Made by a program: the position numbers and the translations under genes. Shown piece by piece: positions 34,045-42,757 of a DNA stretch of 64,000 nucleotides; within the stretch, counting starts at the first letter, position 1, and each line of letters starts with the position of its first letter. Source of the stretch: Advenella sp. S44 (GTDB taxonomy: Bacteria; Pseudomonadota; Gammaproteobacteria; Burkholderiales; Burkholderiaceae_B); NCBI RefSeq assembly GCF_002810445.1, contig NZ_NEXS01000001.1:558001-622000 (forward strand). Reading direction: 5' to 3'. The notes below the pieces were generated by a model, which saw only the letters and a list, made by a program, of their open reading frames with translations, did no database searches and had not been told where the DNA came from.

Positions 34045-35790
34045 GTGCAGAAAAAACTGGATCAATTGCGCAGCCAGCGCTGGTTTGCAAGCGATGATAT
34101 TCGCGGCTTTGCGCATCGTCAGCGCATGCAGCAGCAAGGGCTTTCGCGGGACGAATTCATGGGGCGCCCTATTGTCGGCATTCTGAATACCTGGAGCGAT
34201 CTGTCGCCCTGCCATGCGCATCTGCGTGATCGCGCCCAGGCAATTAAGCGTGGTGTGCTGCAGGCTGGCGGGTACCCGTTGGAGTTGCCGGCCATGAGCC
34301 TTGGCGAGGTCATGGTCAAGCCCACGACCATGCTGTATCGAAATTTTCTTGCCATGGAGGCAGAAGAGTTGATACGCAGTCTTCCTCTGGACGGCGTGGT
34401 ATTGCTGGGCGGCTGTGATAAAACGACGCCGGGCCTGGTGATGGGGGCCATTTCCATGGATGTGCCGGCGCTGTTCTGCCCGGCCGGATCCATGCTCAAT
34501 GATCGTTATCAAGGGCAGGCAGTCGGGGCGGGAACACACACCAAGAAATACTGGGAGCAGTACACAATCGGCAACATCAGCCAGCCTGAATGGATTAGTC
34601 TGGAAGCCCGGATGACCCGCGCCCCCGGCACATGCAACACGATGGGCACTGCCAGCACCATGACTTCGATTGTTGAAGCCATGGGGCTTGCCCTGCCTGG
34701 TTCGAGCAGCCTGCCGGCCATGGATGCAGCACATACCCGCATGGCCTGGGCCTGCGGCCAGCGCATTGTCTCCATGATCTGGGAAGACTTGCGCCCCTCT
34801 CGTATTCTGACCCGTGACGCATTCCTCAATGGGGTAGCAACCTGGATGGCGCTGGGTGGCTCCACCAATGCGGCTGTCCACCTGCCGGCAATGGCCGGGC
34901 GAGCCGGGGTTCAATTGAGTCTTGATGATTTCGATGCACTGGCACGCCAGGTGCCGGTGCTGGCCAATCTGTTTCCTTCGGGCAACCGACTGATGGAAGA
35001 TTTTTACTACGCCGGTGGCCTGCCCGCATTACTGCAGCGTATTCGCGAATATCTGCATCTGGATGCTCTCACATGTACCGGGACGACACTGGGCGCCAAT
35101 ATCGAAGGGCAGGCCAGTTCCGATGATGATGTTATCCGCAAGCTAGACAATCCGGTAGTTCCCGCCACGGCGCAGTGTCCGCAGGCGGGTATGGCATTGG
35201 CCGTGTTGCGGGGCAACTTGTGTCCGGATGGCGCCGTGATCAAACCGTCTGCAGCGACCCCCACCCTGTTGCGGCATACCGGCCCCGCACTGGTTTTTGA
35301 TTCCAATGCCGAGATGCTGGCCGCTATCAACGATCCGGACCTGGATGTAACCGAAAATACCGTCCTGGTGCTGCGAAATGGCGGTCCTGTGGGCGGGCCG
35401 GGTATGCCGGAGTGGGGCAATTTGCCTATTCCAAAAAAGTTGTTGAAGCAGGGGGTTGGCGATATCGTCCGCTTGTCCGATTCACGCATGAGCGGTACTC
35501 ATTATGGCACTTGTGTATTGCACATCGCGCCGGAGTCGGCCGTGGGCGGTCCCTTGGCGCTGGTGCGCACGGGCGATCTGATCCGTCTGGACATTAGCGC
35601 CAGGACCCTGGATGTCCTTGTGTCCGACAGCGAATTGGCGCAGCGTCGGGCTCAATGGCGTGCCCCGGAGCAAACTTATACGCGCGGCTTCACGCGTATC
35701 TATCAGCACGAGGTGACGCAAGCCAATTTCGGTTGTGATTTCACTTCCCTGGCCGGAAATGACAAGACTCCGGAGCCCCCCATCTACTGA
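34045..35790 (+). CDS. Sugar-acid dehydratase, IlvD/Edd family
   Basis: The 581-residue Fe-S dehydratase probably starts at GTG 34045 (GAGG upstream). Cluster-binding cysteines and neighbours are visible: Cys56 in LSPCHAH, Cys124 in GGCDKTTPG (with Asp125 and the metal-binding Lys126) and Cys197 in GTCNTMG. This spacing matches pentonate dehydratases such as L-arabinonate and D-xylonate dehydratase more closely than biosynthetic IlvD. It should turn an aldonate into a 2-keto-3-deoxy acid, the substrate of the aldolase next to it. The exact sugar acid is not determined. Confidence 0.85.
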   Translation: MQKKLDQLRSQRWFASDDIRGFAHRQRMQQQGLSRDEFMGRPIVGILNTWSDLSPCHAHLRDRAQAIKRGVLQAGGYPLELPAMSLGEVMVKPTTMLYRNFLAMEAEELIRSLPLDGVVLLGGCDKTTPGLVMGAISMDVPALFCPAGSMLNDRYQGQAVGAGTHTKKYWEQYTIGNISQPEWISLEARMTRAPGTCNTMGTASTMTSIVEAMGLALPGSSSLPAMDAAHTRMAWACGQRIVSMIWEDLRPSRILTRDAFLNGVATWMALGGSTNAAVHLPAMAGRAGVQLSLDDFDALARQVPVLANLFPSGNRLMEDFYYAGGLPALLQRIREYLHLDALTCTGTTLGANIEGQASSDDDVIRKLDNPVVPATAQCPQAGMALAVLRGNLCPDGAVIKPSAATPTLLRHTGPALVFDSNAEMLAAINDPDLDVTENTVLVLRNGGPVGGPGMPEWGNLPIPKKLLKQGVGDIVRLSDSRMSGTHYGTCVLHIAPESAVGGPLALVRTGDLIRLDISARTLDVLVSDSELAQRRAQWRAPEQTYTRGFTRIYQHEVTQANFGCDFTSLAGNDKTPEPPIY

Positions 35791-35831
35791 TTCAAACCAT
35801 TGCATTTATATTAACGACAACAGGAGTATGT

Positions 35832-36641
35832 ATGCCCGCAGCAACTGATCTGCTAGAAAACCCGTTTCGCGCCAGGCTTGCCCAGCCGGGGGCGCCGCTA
35901 GGCACCTGGCTTATGTCTGGCACGTCCAGTACCGCTGAGGCAATGGGACGCGCCGGTTTTGACTGGCTGCTGGTGGATCTGGAGCATGTACCGCTTGATG
36001 ACCAGGACGCCCTGCATGTATTGCAGGCTATCGCAGGCACCAATGCCTGCGCGGTTGCACGCCTGGCGGCAAACGATCCTGTTCTGTTCAAGCGCGCCCT
36101 TGATTTGGGTGCCCAGACCGTAATGGTGCCCTTTGTTGACAGCGCCCAGGCCGCGCGGCAGGCGGTCAGCAATGCCAAATATCCGCCGCTTGGGACACGC
36201 GGTTTTGCCGCAGTCCATCGAGCCAGCGGCTATGGCACCGCGACCGATTATGCAAAGCGTGCGAATGATTCGGTCTTCACCATTATTCAGCTTGAAACGC
36301 CCCAAGCGGTGGCGGCGCTTGAAGACATTGCTGCCGTGCCCGGCGTGGATGCTTTGTTTCTGGGGCCCGGAGATCTGTCGGCAAACATGGGACATATCGG
36401 CAACCTGGCCCATCCTGAGGTGCAGCATGCGATTGCTGACGTGGCGCGACGTTGCAAGGCCATTGGCATGCCTTGCGGCATTGTCGGGCCCACACCGGAA
36501 ATGGTGGCCAGCTTTATCAGTTGCGGCTATGCGTTTGTGGCCGTTGCCTCTGACATGGGCATGATGATGCGTCAGGCCTCCGCGTTTATTCAGGCGATCC
36601 GCCCCGCACTGGCAAAAGGTTATGACGGCGGCGTTTATTGA
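35832..36641 (+). CDS. HpcH/HpaI-family 2-keto-3-deoxy acid aldolase
   Basis: The 269-residue class II aldolase has catalytic His52 in VDLEHVPLDDQD, the Arg-containing PLGTRGFAAVHRASGYG loop, and metal ligands Glu155 (IIQLETP) and Asp181 (LGPGDLSANMG). Members (HpaI, GarL) split 2-keto-3-deoxy acids to pyruvate and an aldehyde. It follows the dehydratase by 41 bases, so the pair degrades one sugar acid by dehydration and retro-aldol cleavage. Confidence 0.87.
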   Translation: MPAATDLLENPFRARLAQPGAPLGTWLMSGTSSTAEAMGRAGFDWLLVDLEHVPLDDQDALHVLQAIAGTNACAVARLAANDPVLFKRALDLGAQTVMVPFVDSAQAARQAVSNAKYPPLGTRGFAAVHRASGYGTATDYAKRANDSVFTIIQLETPQAVAALEDIAAVPGVDALFLGPGDLSANMGHIGNLAHPEVQHAIADVARRCKAIGMPCGIVGPTPEMVASFISCGYAFVAVASDMGMMMRQASAFIQAIRPALAKGYDGGVY

Positions 36642-36698
36642 TTGGTGAGCGCCTACGGCAAAGTCACACCGTTGTATTTGAACAATGAGGAGGCAAAT

Positions 36699-37682
36699 AT
36701 GCAATTTGGCATATCGACATCGTATCGAAAAAAGCTTTTCAAATATGCAGTGCTTTTGATTGCTACATCTGTTTTTAGCACTACCGCCAAAGCCCAAAAC
36801 GCTTATCCGGACAATCCGGTGACCATTTTGGTGCCGTTCGGCCCCGGCGGCACCTCTGACATCATGGCCCGGATTCTGGCAAAACATTTGCGCCAGGCAA
36901 TGGGTGGCAATCTCATTATCGACAATAAAGGTGGTGCGGGTGGCGCCATCGGCATGATGCAACTTAAGCGGGCCAAGCCCGATGGCTATACCCTTGGTCT
37001 GTCCGTCATCGGGCCGGAAGTGCTGCAACCTGGTATGCGCAAGACGGGTTACACCTATCAGGATTTCGATCATATTTGCGGCACCTATTCAGTTCCGCTG
37101 ATGATGATGGTGCCCCAGGACTCAGCATTCAAAAGCATGCAGGATGTTGTTGCATTCGCCAGGAAAAATCCGGGGCAATTGTCTTATGGTACGTCGGGCA
37201 CAGGTACGTTGCTGCATATTGCCATGGAAATGCTTATGAAACAGGCAAATGCAACCGCGCTGCATGTGCCTTATAAAAGCTCTGCGGAAATGGTGACGGG
37301 GCTGCTGGGACAACAGGTGATGGTGATCAGCGATACGACAACCGTAGCCAAGCAATACAAATTGCGTCCGCTGGGGATTTTTTCTGATCAACGACTTCAA
37401 TCCAGTCCACAGGTGGCCACAACCCGCGAAAGTGGGTGGCCGATCCAGGCAACGATTTGGGGCGGGTTGATTGCGCCCAAGGGACTGCCGCCTGAAATTG
37501 TCGCCAAACTGGAGGCTGCCTGCGAAAAGGCCGTCAACAGCGAGGGTTATAAAACCGATGTCGAACCGCTGGATACACCTGCCCATTTCATGAATGCCAA
37601 AGCGTTTGGCGCTTTTGCGAAAAGCGAATCGGAGAAATACACCAAACTCATTCAGGATATTGGAATAAACGTAGATAAATAG
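36699..37682 (+). CDS. Bug/TctC-family binding protein
   Basis: The 327-residue periplasmic protein has a strong GAGGAGG ribosome-binding site 6 bases before the ATG at 36699 and a signal peptide ending KAQN near residue 33. Bug motifs present are YPDNPVTILVPFGPGGTSDIMARILA and VPYKSSAEMVTGLLG. It is the second Bug of the operon, closing it after the aldolase. The two Bugs differ clearly in sequence, so they are not a recent duplication. They may bind different ligands, or one may be a sensor. Confidence 0.87.
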   Translation: MQFGISTSYRKKLFKYAVLLIATSVFSTTAKAQNAYPDNPVTILVPFGPGGTSDIMARILAKHLRQAMGGNLIIDNKGGAGGAIGMMQLKRAKPDGYTLGLSVIGPEVLQPGMRKTGYTYQDFDHICGTYSVPLMMMVPQDSAFKSMQDVVAFARKNPGQLSYGTSGTGTLLHIAMEMLMKQANATALHVPYKSSAEMVTGLLGQQVMVISDTTTVAKQYKLRPLGIFSDQRLQSSPQVATTRESGWPIQATIWGGLIAPKGLPPEIVAKLEAACEKAVNSEGYKTDVEPLDTPAHFMNAKAFGAFAKSESEKYTKLIQDIGINVDK

Positions 37683-37740
37683 GGCTGGCTTTACCTGCAC
37701 GCGACCAATGCCATTGGTATGTGCAATAGGGACCAGCCCT
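37681..37740 (+). terminator. Nested stem-loop at the end of the sugar-acid operon
   Basis: Three nested perfect arms: AGGGCTGG with CCAGCCCT (outer), TGCAC with GTGCA (middle) and ACCAAT with ATTGGT (apical, three-base loop). It begins on the last bases of the Bug stop codon. No U-run follows, so it may act as a 3'-end stabiliser or factor-dependent terminator. Confidence 0.55.
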
Positions 37741-37775
37741 AATAGACACATTCTGTCCAAAAGTTATACTTGAAC

Positions 37776-37900
37776 TCATCAAGGGGAGTAGCTTTCCGCC
37801 GTCGCATCGTCATTACGGCAGTCGTGCAGCAGCATGACGCCCGGTGCGCGGGCAACGTCATACGTTGCAAGCAAGACCTTGCCAGCAAAGGGCAAGGTCC
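37776..37900 (+). ncRNA. yybP-ykoY manganese riboswitch upstream of the TerC gene
   Basis: The leader contains AAGGGGAGTAGC (37781-37792), a CGTC/CGTCATTACGG segment (37799-37818) and GCAAGACCTTGCC (37871-37883), the conserved elements of the yybP-ykoY aptamer in the right order. The CCTT of the last element can pair with the opening AAGG to close the aptamer. Alternatively, GACCTTGCC pairs with GGCAAGGTC (37891-37899), giving a competing hairpin. The class senses Mn2+ and typically turns on TerC-type genes. Confidence 0.85.
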
Positions 37901-37921
37901 ATAAATATCCTGATTTAGAAT

Positions 37922-37957
37922 AAATGGCCTGTGTCCTTTACGGAGCAGGCCATTTTT
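37922..37957 (+). terminator. Intrinsic terminator, probable riboswitch expression platform
   Basis: AAATGGCCTG pairs with CAGGCCATTT around a 14-base loop and is followed by a short T-run, between the aptamer and the TerC start at 38074. Likely the switch that stops transcription without Mn2+. Confidence 0.75.
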
Positions 37958-38073
37958 CGTTTCCGCCGGTGCTTTTGCGTACCGGCCGGATCTATTGCAG
38001 TCTTTCATGCAAGCGAAAAGCGCCAATCCGCATTCAATTCAAATTTTTAGATTAACGGATTTCAGGTGAATTT

Positions 38074-38775
38074 ATGCTTGAGTTTTTTCAGACACTGAGC
38101 TGGACGGCAGTTTTTCAAATCATTATGATCGATATTCTGCTTGGCGGAGATAATGCGGTTGTGATTGCGCTGGCTTGCCGTAAACTGCCCAAAAAGCAGC
38201 GCATGCAGGGCATTCTGTGGGGTACGGCCGGTGCGATCATTCTTCGTGTTGTGCTAATTTCCTTCGCATTGACATTATTGACGATTCCATACTTGAAGAT
38301 CGTCGGTGGTTTGCTGCTTATCTGGATCGGTGTCAAGTTGTTGATTCCAGACGATGATGCGCATGACAAGATTGATGGCGGCTCGTCGGTATGGTCGGCG
38401 GTCAAAACAATTATTATTGCCGACTTTGTCATGAGTCTGGACAATGTCATTGCCATTGCCGGCGCCGCCCAGGGCGCGCATGCCAGTCATCAGACGGGCT
38501 TAGTCATTGCCGGCCTGATTATCAGTGTGCCCATTATTATCTGGGGCAGTACGCTGGTCTTGAAGCTTATCGATCGTTATCCGGGCGTGGTGCTTTTCGG
38601 CGCGGCATTGCTGGGATGGATTGCCGGCGGCATGCTGGTCAGCGACCAGGTTATTATTGAGCGTTTCGGCGAAGTCGGCGGTACGGTCAAGATTGCCGTT
38701 GAAGTGGGTGGTGCTCTGCTGGTTGCGTTACTGGGAAGCTGGCTGGCCAGACGCAAGAAGGCAATATCTGCGTAG
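38074..38775 (+). CDS. TerC-family integral membrane protein (probable manganese exporter)
   Basis: The 233-residue protein has about seven hydrophobic segments and the paired TerC motifs IDILLGGDNAVVIALA (about residues 14-29) and DFVMSLDNVIAIAGAA (about residues 115-130), whose acidic residues are thought to bind metal. TerC relatives Alx and YkoY are linked to Mn2+ efflux or metalation of exported proteins. The Mn2+ riboswitch in its leader supports that role here. It ends in a basic RRKK tail. Confidence 0.88.
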   Translation: MLEFFQTLSWTAVFQIIMIDILLGGDNAVVIALACRKLPKKQRMQGILWGTAGAIILRVVLISFALTLLTIPYLKIVGGLLLIWIGVKLLIPDDDAHDKIDGGSSVWSAVKTIIIADFVMSLDNVIAIAGAAQGAHASHQTGLVIAGLIISVPIIIWGSTLVLKLIDRYPGVVLFGAALLGWIAGGMLVSDQVIIERFGEVGGTVKIAVEVGGALLVALLGSWLARRKKAISA

Positions 38776-38808
38776 CGAACATCATGTAGCGCCAGTGGTC
38801 GGTAACCG

Positions 38809-38835
38809 CACAGGCGGCCTGGATGGTCGCCTGTG
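38809..38835 (+). terminator. Stem-loop downstream of the TerC gene
   Basis: CACAGGCG pairs with CGCCTGTG across an 11-base loop, 34 bases after the stop. The T-content after it is modest. Confidence 0.45.
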
Positions 38836-39031
38836 TTAGCATTTCTATGCCTTCTTTGCCCTGAAGCGGCGCAAGTCCTGTCTGGCCGATTCACGATGCG
38901 ACAACCGTCGAGATGATATTGAGCTCAAGACGACTATCTCCTGTTTACGCCTCGCCATTTATCCGTACCGACACATTAAGCCCGTAGCATTCGCTTTTGC
39001 AGCACGCAAAACACGGGTTTGTGCTGCAGAA

Positions 39032-39610
39032 TCAGATTCCCCATTCCGAGCCCACGCCGCACAGGGTGGCAATGCCCAGCGCCAGAAATATACAGGCGGC
39101 GATTGTGTGTACGAGCTTCATGGGAACGCGATGCCCCAGTTGCTTGCCCAGAATGACGGCCGGCACGTCTGCGATCATCATGCCTAGCGTGGTGCCAATG
39201 ACCACTTCAATCGGAAAAGCGCTTTTGGCTGCCAGCGCGACGGTCGCCAATTGTGTTTTGTCGCCCATTTCTGCCAGAAAAAAGGTAACCAGCGTTGCTC
39301 CAAAGACGCCCAGTCTACGGCCGACCGAAGCTTCACTTTCGTCTAGTTTGTCGGGTATCAAGGTCCACACAGCCATGGCAATAAACGAAATGCCCAGTAT
39401 CCAGCGCAAGGTTTGCGGGCTGAGGGCAGTTGTTATCCAGGCGCCGAGCGCGCCGGCCAGTGCATGGTTGATAATGGTTGCAACCAGGATGCCAAGAATA
39501 ATGGGAATGGGTTTTTTGAATCGGGTTGCCAGAATGAAGGCAAGTAACTGTGTTTTGTCGCCGATTTCGGCAAGCGTAACAACGCCAGTGGAAAGCAAAA
39601 GAGTCTGCAT
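39032..39610 (-). CDS. MneA/GDT1-type (TMEM165, UPF0016) manganese exporter
   Basis: The 192-residue membrane protein is built of two homologous three-helix repeats, each with the E-x-G-D-K-T signature: VTLAEIGDKTQLLAF (about residues 11-25) and FFLAEMGDKTQLATV (about residues 110-124). This family exports Mn2+ in bacteria (MneA) and moves Mn2+/Ca2+ in eukaryotes. A second yybP-ykoY riboswitch is in its leader. Together with the TerC gene it forms a convergent manganese-detoxification pair. Confidence 0.9.
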   Translation of the reverse strand: MQTLLLSTGVVTLAEIGDKTQLLAFILATRFKKPIPIILGILVATIINHALAGALGAWITTALSPQTLRWILGISFIAMAVWTLIPDKLDESEASVGRRLGVFGATLVTFFLAEMGDKTQLATVALAAKSAFPIEVVIGTTLGMMIADVPAVILGKQLGHRVPMKLVHTIAACIFLALGIATLCGVGSEWGI

Positions 39611-39640
39611 AAATCAAAACCGCGACCGGACATAGACGAA

Positions 39641-39785
39641 TGATCACCTTTTTTTCCGGCCTACAAAAAAAAGTGATCAAAGGTCTTGCCAGGCGATGTC
39701 GCTGCTTACGCCATGATGCACGCATCAAGTATGTTGACGTAAGCCTCGGGAAACTGAGCGGCTACTCCCCAATGATGGCAGGATT
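39641..39785 (-). ncRNA. yybP-ykoY manganese riboswitch upstream of the MneA-like gene
   Basis: On the minus strand the leader reads ATTGGGGAGTAGCCGC (about 39775-39760), then TTACGTCAACATACTTGATG (about 39742-39723), then GGCAAGACCTTTGATCAC. These are near-consensus yybP-ykoY elements, including the GTCAACATAC core. ATCA..GG at the 5' edge can pair with CC..TGAT to form P1. The same TGATCAC (39679-39673) can instead pair with GTGATCA of the downstream arm (39647-39641), extended by T8 and A7 runs. The two structures exclude each other, as expected for a switch. Confidence 0.88.
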
Positions 39786-40034
39786 ATATCGGACCTGCCC
39801 TTGCACCGCAAGCGGGGAAACCATAGTAACCATGAGCAAAAGATTTGAAATAAGAACCATTATTATTGATCTCGGTGCTCTACCTCATTGTGAAACGCAT
39901 GACTGCCTCTAGGGCGGTTCTTGTCATGCGTCGCCGCATCGTATTTCACCACCTTGGTGGTTGAATGATGGGTTATGAAATCCGCCAGACAATTTTGCAG
40001 ACTTTTGTTCCGGCAGCGCAAGCCGATTCGAAAC

Positions 40035-40061
40035 AAAAAAGACAGGCGATGCCTGTCTTTT
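40035..40061. terminator. Intrinsic terminator-like hairpin
   Basis: GACAGGC-GAT-GCCTGTC is flanked by A-run and T-run, giving a bidirectional terminator shape. It lies in the 364-base gap between the riboswitch and the symporter partner gene, where I see no coding sequence. The same GACAGGC stem recurs at 57513-57532. Confidence 0.8.
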
Positions 40062-40112
40062 GGAAGAAAGGCCCGGCATCTTGTATGCCAGGCTGATCCA
40101 TGCCTGATCTGA

Positions 40113-40151
40113 CCACACCGGCCGTCCACCGTTTGCAGATGGCCGGTGTGG
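40113..40151 (-). terminator. GC-rich hairpin after the symporter operon
   Basis: CCACACCGGCC pairs with GGCCGGTGTGG across a 17-base loop, just beyond the stop of the 44-residue gene on the minus strand. Strong stem, weak U-tract. Confidence 0.6.
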
Positions 40152-40155
40152 GTTG

Positions 40156-40290
40156 TCAGATCATTTCACGGTCGCTTTTGGCGGCATTACGCAAATCGCG
40201 TATCAGTGCAACAACCAGCGTTAACAGGATGGCGGCCGAAATAACAGGCCAGACAAGGATATAGGCGGTCAGTAAAATTCCATTCATCAT
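40156..40290 (-). CDS. Small membrane partner of the sodium:solute symporter (44 residues)
   Basis: The reading frame starts at tandem ATGs (40290) with AGAGAGAT upstream. The product begins MMNGILLTAYILVWPVISAA, has one transmembrane helix, then a charged tail ending RDLRNAAKSDREMI. Such proteins of about 40-50 residues are found directly after symporter genes and are annotated as putative transporter small subunits. It starts 11 bases after the symporter stop. It is probably needed for assembly or stability; no experiment is implied by the sequence. Confidence 0.75.
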   Translation of the reverse strand: MMNGILLTAYILVWPVISAAILLTLVVALIRDLRNAAKSDREMI

Positions 40291-40301
40291 TTATCTCTCT
40301 T

Positions 40302-41999
40302 TCAAGCACGTGCCGGTGCAACATCACCGTCAACGTCTGTCGCGGGTTCATCGGTTGTATCAGTTTTCTTTTGGAATGACGTAACGCGTTCGGCAAGCAG
40401 GGCAAAGTCGAACCGTTCCTTGTTATTCCAGCTCATGGCGATACACACCAGTGCGCTGACCCCGTAAGAGGTGAGCGAGCTAAGCAGTACCGGATACTCG
40501 CGCAGGAAACCAATCGCATTTGGAACAGCGATAACCACAGTCGCAAAAGCAACAAAAATGGCAATCTTGCGGTTGAAAAATGCAAACGTCATCAGGCCAA
40601 GAACGACACCGCCGCCTGCAGAGGCGCATAACTCAAAAAATACCGCAACAACGCCTTCCAGAGGGAGAAGTTCGAACCTTGCCACCGCGAACAAAGTCAC
40701 TGCTAATATCACGGATGTCGTAAAAGCCTTGTTCGTTATCTTGTCCCAGTAAAAACTAACGATCACCGGAAACACAATCGCTCCCCATAATGCGCCAACA
40801 AATACCAGCATAACCAGGATATCAAGCCGCAGGCTGGCAAATATCACGCCGATCATGGTCGCAACGATCATCGTGGCGCGACCCCACCACAGCATGCGTT
40901 TTGGATCCGGCGTACCACGAGCCATATTCTTTCCGTAGATGTCGGTCATCATGATGGATGACAAGGCCGAAAGATCGGAGTCGGCGGTAGAAGACAGAGA
41001 GCCGACAACGAGAATAAAAAACAGCGCAATACCGAAAGGCGGCAGGTAAGTGGAGGCCATTTGCGGAATGATATTGTTCATATCCCCGTCTGCAGGTGTC
41101 AGACCGACAAAGAGCGCTAGCATGCCCAGCATGCCCAATCCGATTACCACTGCGCCATAACCGATAGTGGCGGTCAGGAAGGTTGACTTGATCAGATCTT
41201 CACGAACGGCGAACAGGCGTTGCGCGATCGTTTGATTACCAATGGCATAGGCCAGCACCGCCACAAAATAGGGCGCCCCCTGTTCCAGAATTGCTTTTGT
41301 CGAGAAAAAATCAGCCTGTTCCGATGACAGATTGCCCCAATTGGCCACGAGCATGTCGGTGCCGCCGGCATTGAAGAATATCAGGGGAATAATAACGATG
41401 GCGGCCAGAATCATGGCCACCAGTTGTGCAAAATCGGTCATGACCGAGGCGCGAAAGCCTGACCACAATGTATAGGATAATACCCCCAGGCCGGCAATGA
41501 GCACGCCCTGAATGAACGATAGCGGACTAAGCACGGAAACCAGTGCGCCGGCAGCGGTAAAGTTCACCATCAAGCTGATACAGCTGCCCAGCAAATTGGA
41601 AACGGCCATGATCATCTGACTTGATGTTCCATGGCGTGCATGCATGACTTCAGCAAGAGTATGTGCTTTGGGAGCCAGGGCCCGGAAGCGCCGTCCGTAT
41701 GGATAAATGAACAAAATCATAAGCGCGCCCCAAAAGCCGTAATGGATGGGGCCGGACAGTCCGTACTGGTAACCTGAGGTTGCGCTGGCGTAAAACGACG
41801 CGGCCCAGATCCAGGTGGCAATCATACTTGCAGCCGACAGGCCAAAGCCTACGGCGTTGTTCGATACCATATAGCTGTCGACATTTTCTTTTTTCTTGCC
41901 GATAAATAAAGACATCAGAAAGGTCAGGCCATAAAATCCAACCAGCAGCAGCAATGCTGTGGTCCCTGATAGCTGGTAGAAGGCGGTTTGTTCTTGCAT
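40302..41999 (-). CDS. Sodium:solute symporter (SSS family)
   Basis: The 565-residue membrane protein has about 13 hydrophobic segments, starting at MQEQTAFYQLSGTTALLLLVGFYG. SSS-type features are the GKKKENVDSYMVSNNAVGFGLSAASMIATWIWAASF segment near the first helices and SLSSTADSDLSALSSIMMTDIYGKN in the middle (sodium-site region). An in-frame extension to 42104 has no family similarity. Relatives carry proline, acetate, urea or organic acids; the substrate cannot be told. It is followed by a 44-residue partner. Confidence 0.85.
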   Translation of the reverse strand: MQEQTAFYQLSGTTALLLLVGFYGLTFLMSLFIGKKKENVDSYMVSNNAVGFGLSAASMIATWIWAASFYASATSGYQYGLSGPIHYGFWGALMILFIYPYGRRFRALAPKAHTLAEVMHARHGTSSQMIMAVSNLLGSCISLMVNFTAAGALVSVLSPLSFIQGVLIAGLGVLSYTLWSGFRASVMTDFAQLVAMILAAIVIIPLIFFNAGGTDMLVANWGNLSSEQADFFSTKAILEQGAPYFVAVLAYAIGNQTIAQRLFAVREDLIKSTFLTATIGYGAVVIGLGMLGMLALFVGLTPADGDMNNIIPQMASTYLPPFGIALFFILVVGSLSSTADSDLSALSSIMMTDIYGKNMARGTPDPKRMLWWGRATMIVATMIGVIFASLRLDILVMLVFVGALWGAIVFPVIVSFYWDKITNKAFTTSVILAVTLFAVARFELLPLEGVVAVFFELCASAGGGVVLGLMTFAFFNRKIAIFVAFATVVIAVPNAIGFLREYPVLLSSLTSYGVSALVCIAMSWNNKERFDFALLAERVTSFQKKTDTTDEPATDVDGDVAPARA

Positions 42000-42757
42000 A
42001 TACGTTCTATCGTCCTGGTTAATAAAGCCGCGCAACAACGTGGACGCGGTCGTCCCCTGGCCCGAAGTTCGCGAATCCGGGCACAAGGGATAAAAGAAAC
42101 ACAAAAAGGTGCCTCTGTTGGGTCAAGCGCATGTGATCACGATTGCAATGGCAAGCTATCGAACACGAACATTGAAATCTCCACGCCAATACTCTGACTG
42201 CGGCTCATGTAGCCGTTAGCGATGTGCGTAAGTTCGACGTTGCGATTGTCGTAATCTGCCCTGGCCGGTTGGACAGGGCATGCGCTGGCGGTCAAATGGA
42301 CCAGCCGGGTTGTTCCGCAGTCAGAGACTGGGTGTGTTGTTCGGCAAATGCCGGGCTGCGAAGCAGCCTGATGACGAGGAAAAATTCCCTCTGGAGTAAG
42401 CCTTATGGGCTCGGTCTGCAGCAATGGGCCTGGTCTGGCCACAGCAATGATTGAGATTTGCTGTTGAATATATGCAGACAATTACCGTTAAAAATCGATA
42501 TTTCAACTGTAATTCACGGGGTAGTGTATAGGAATAACCGCGTCAAGTCCAGTCGGGGGATATGGATCATATGGATGACCGGTTTTGGGGCATGTCAAAA
42601 TCGCGCGGTGAAAAGCGCATTTTCAGCGGTGGTAGCCTGAACGGGTTTGGCGATTAGACTGCTACATTTAACTAAAATAGTGTCATTAGAAATGGCTCGA
42701 TCGCAAATTTTTAACTCGTGCGAGAATAACTAATGCAGAAATTTACAGTAATTACTC
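42000..42757. other. Intergenic region without a recognised gene
   Basis: About 760 bases between the divergent symporter and LysR genes. Open frames of 60-115 codons exist on both strands, but none resembles a known protein. From about 42,460 rightward the sequence becomes AT-rich, marking the left edge of the AT-richer block at 42,700-46,750. Confidence 0.4.

Noticed and set aside
33727-34914. Minus-strand open frame of 395 codons opposite the dehydratase
   Set aside because: Antisense to the Bug and IlvD/Edd genes, with no domain or ribosome-binding site.
35898-37073. Minus-strand open frame of 391 codons opposite the aldolase
   Set aside because: Antisense to the aldolase and second Bug gene; His/Cys/Gly-rich with no family resemblance.
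42137-42481. 114-codon minus-strand frame in the symporter-LysR gap
   Set aside because: No ribosome-binding site, no recognisable domain, and unusual composition; no support as a gene.
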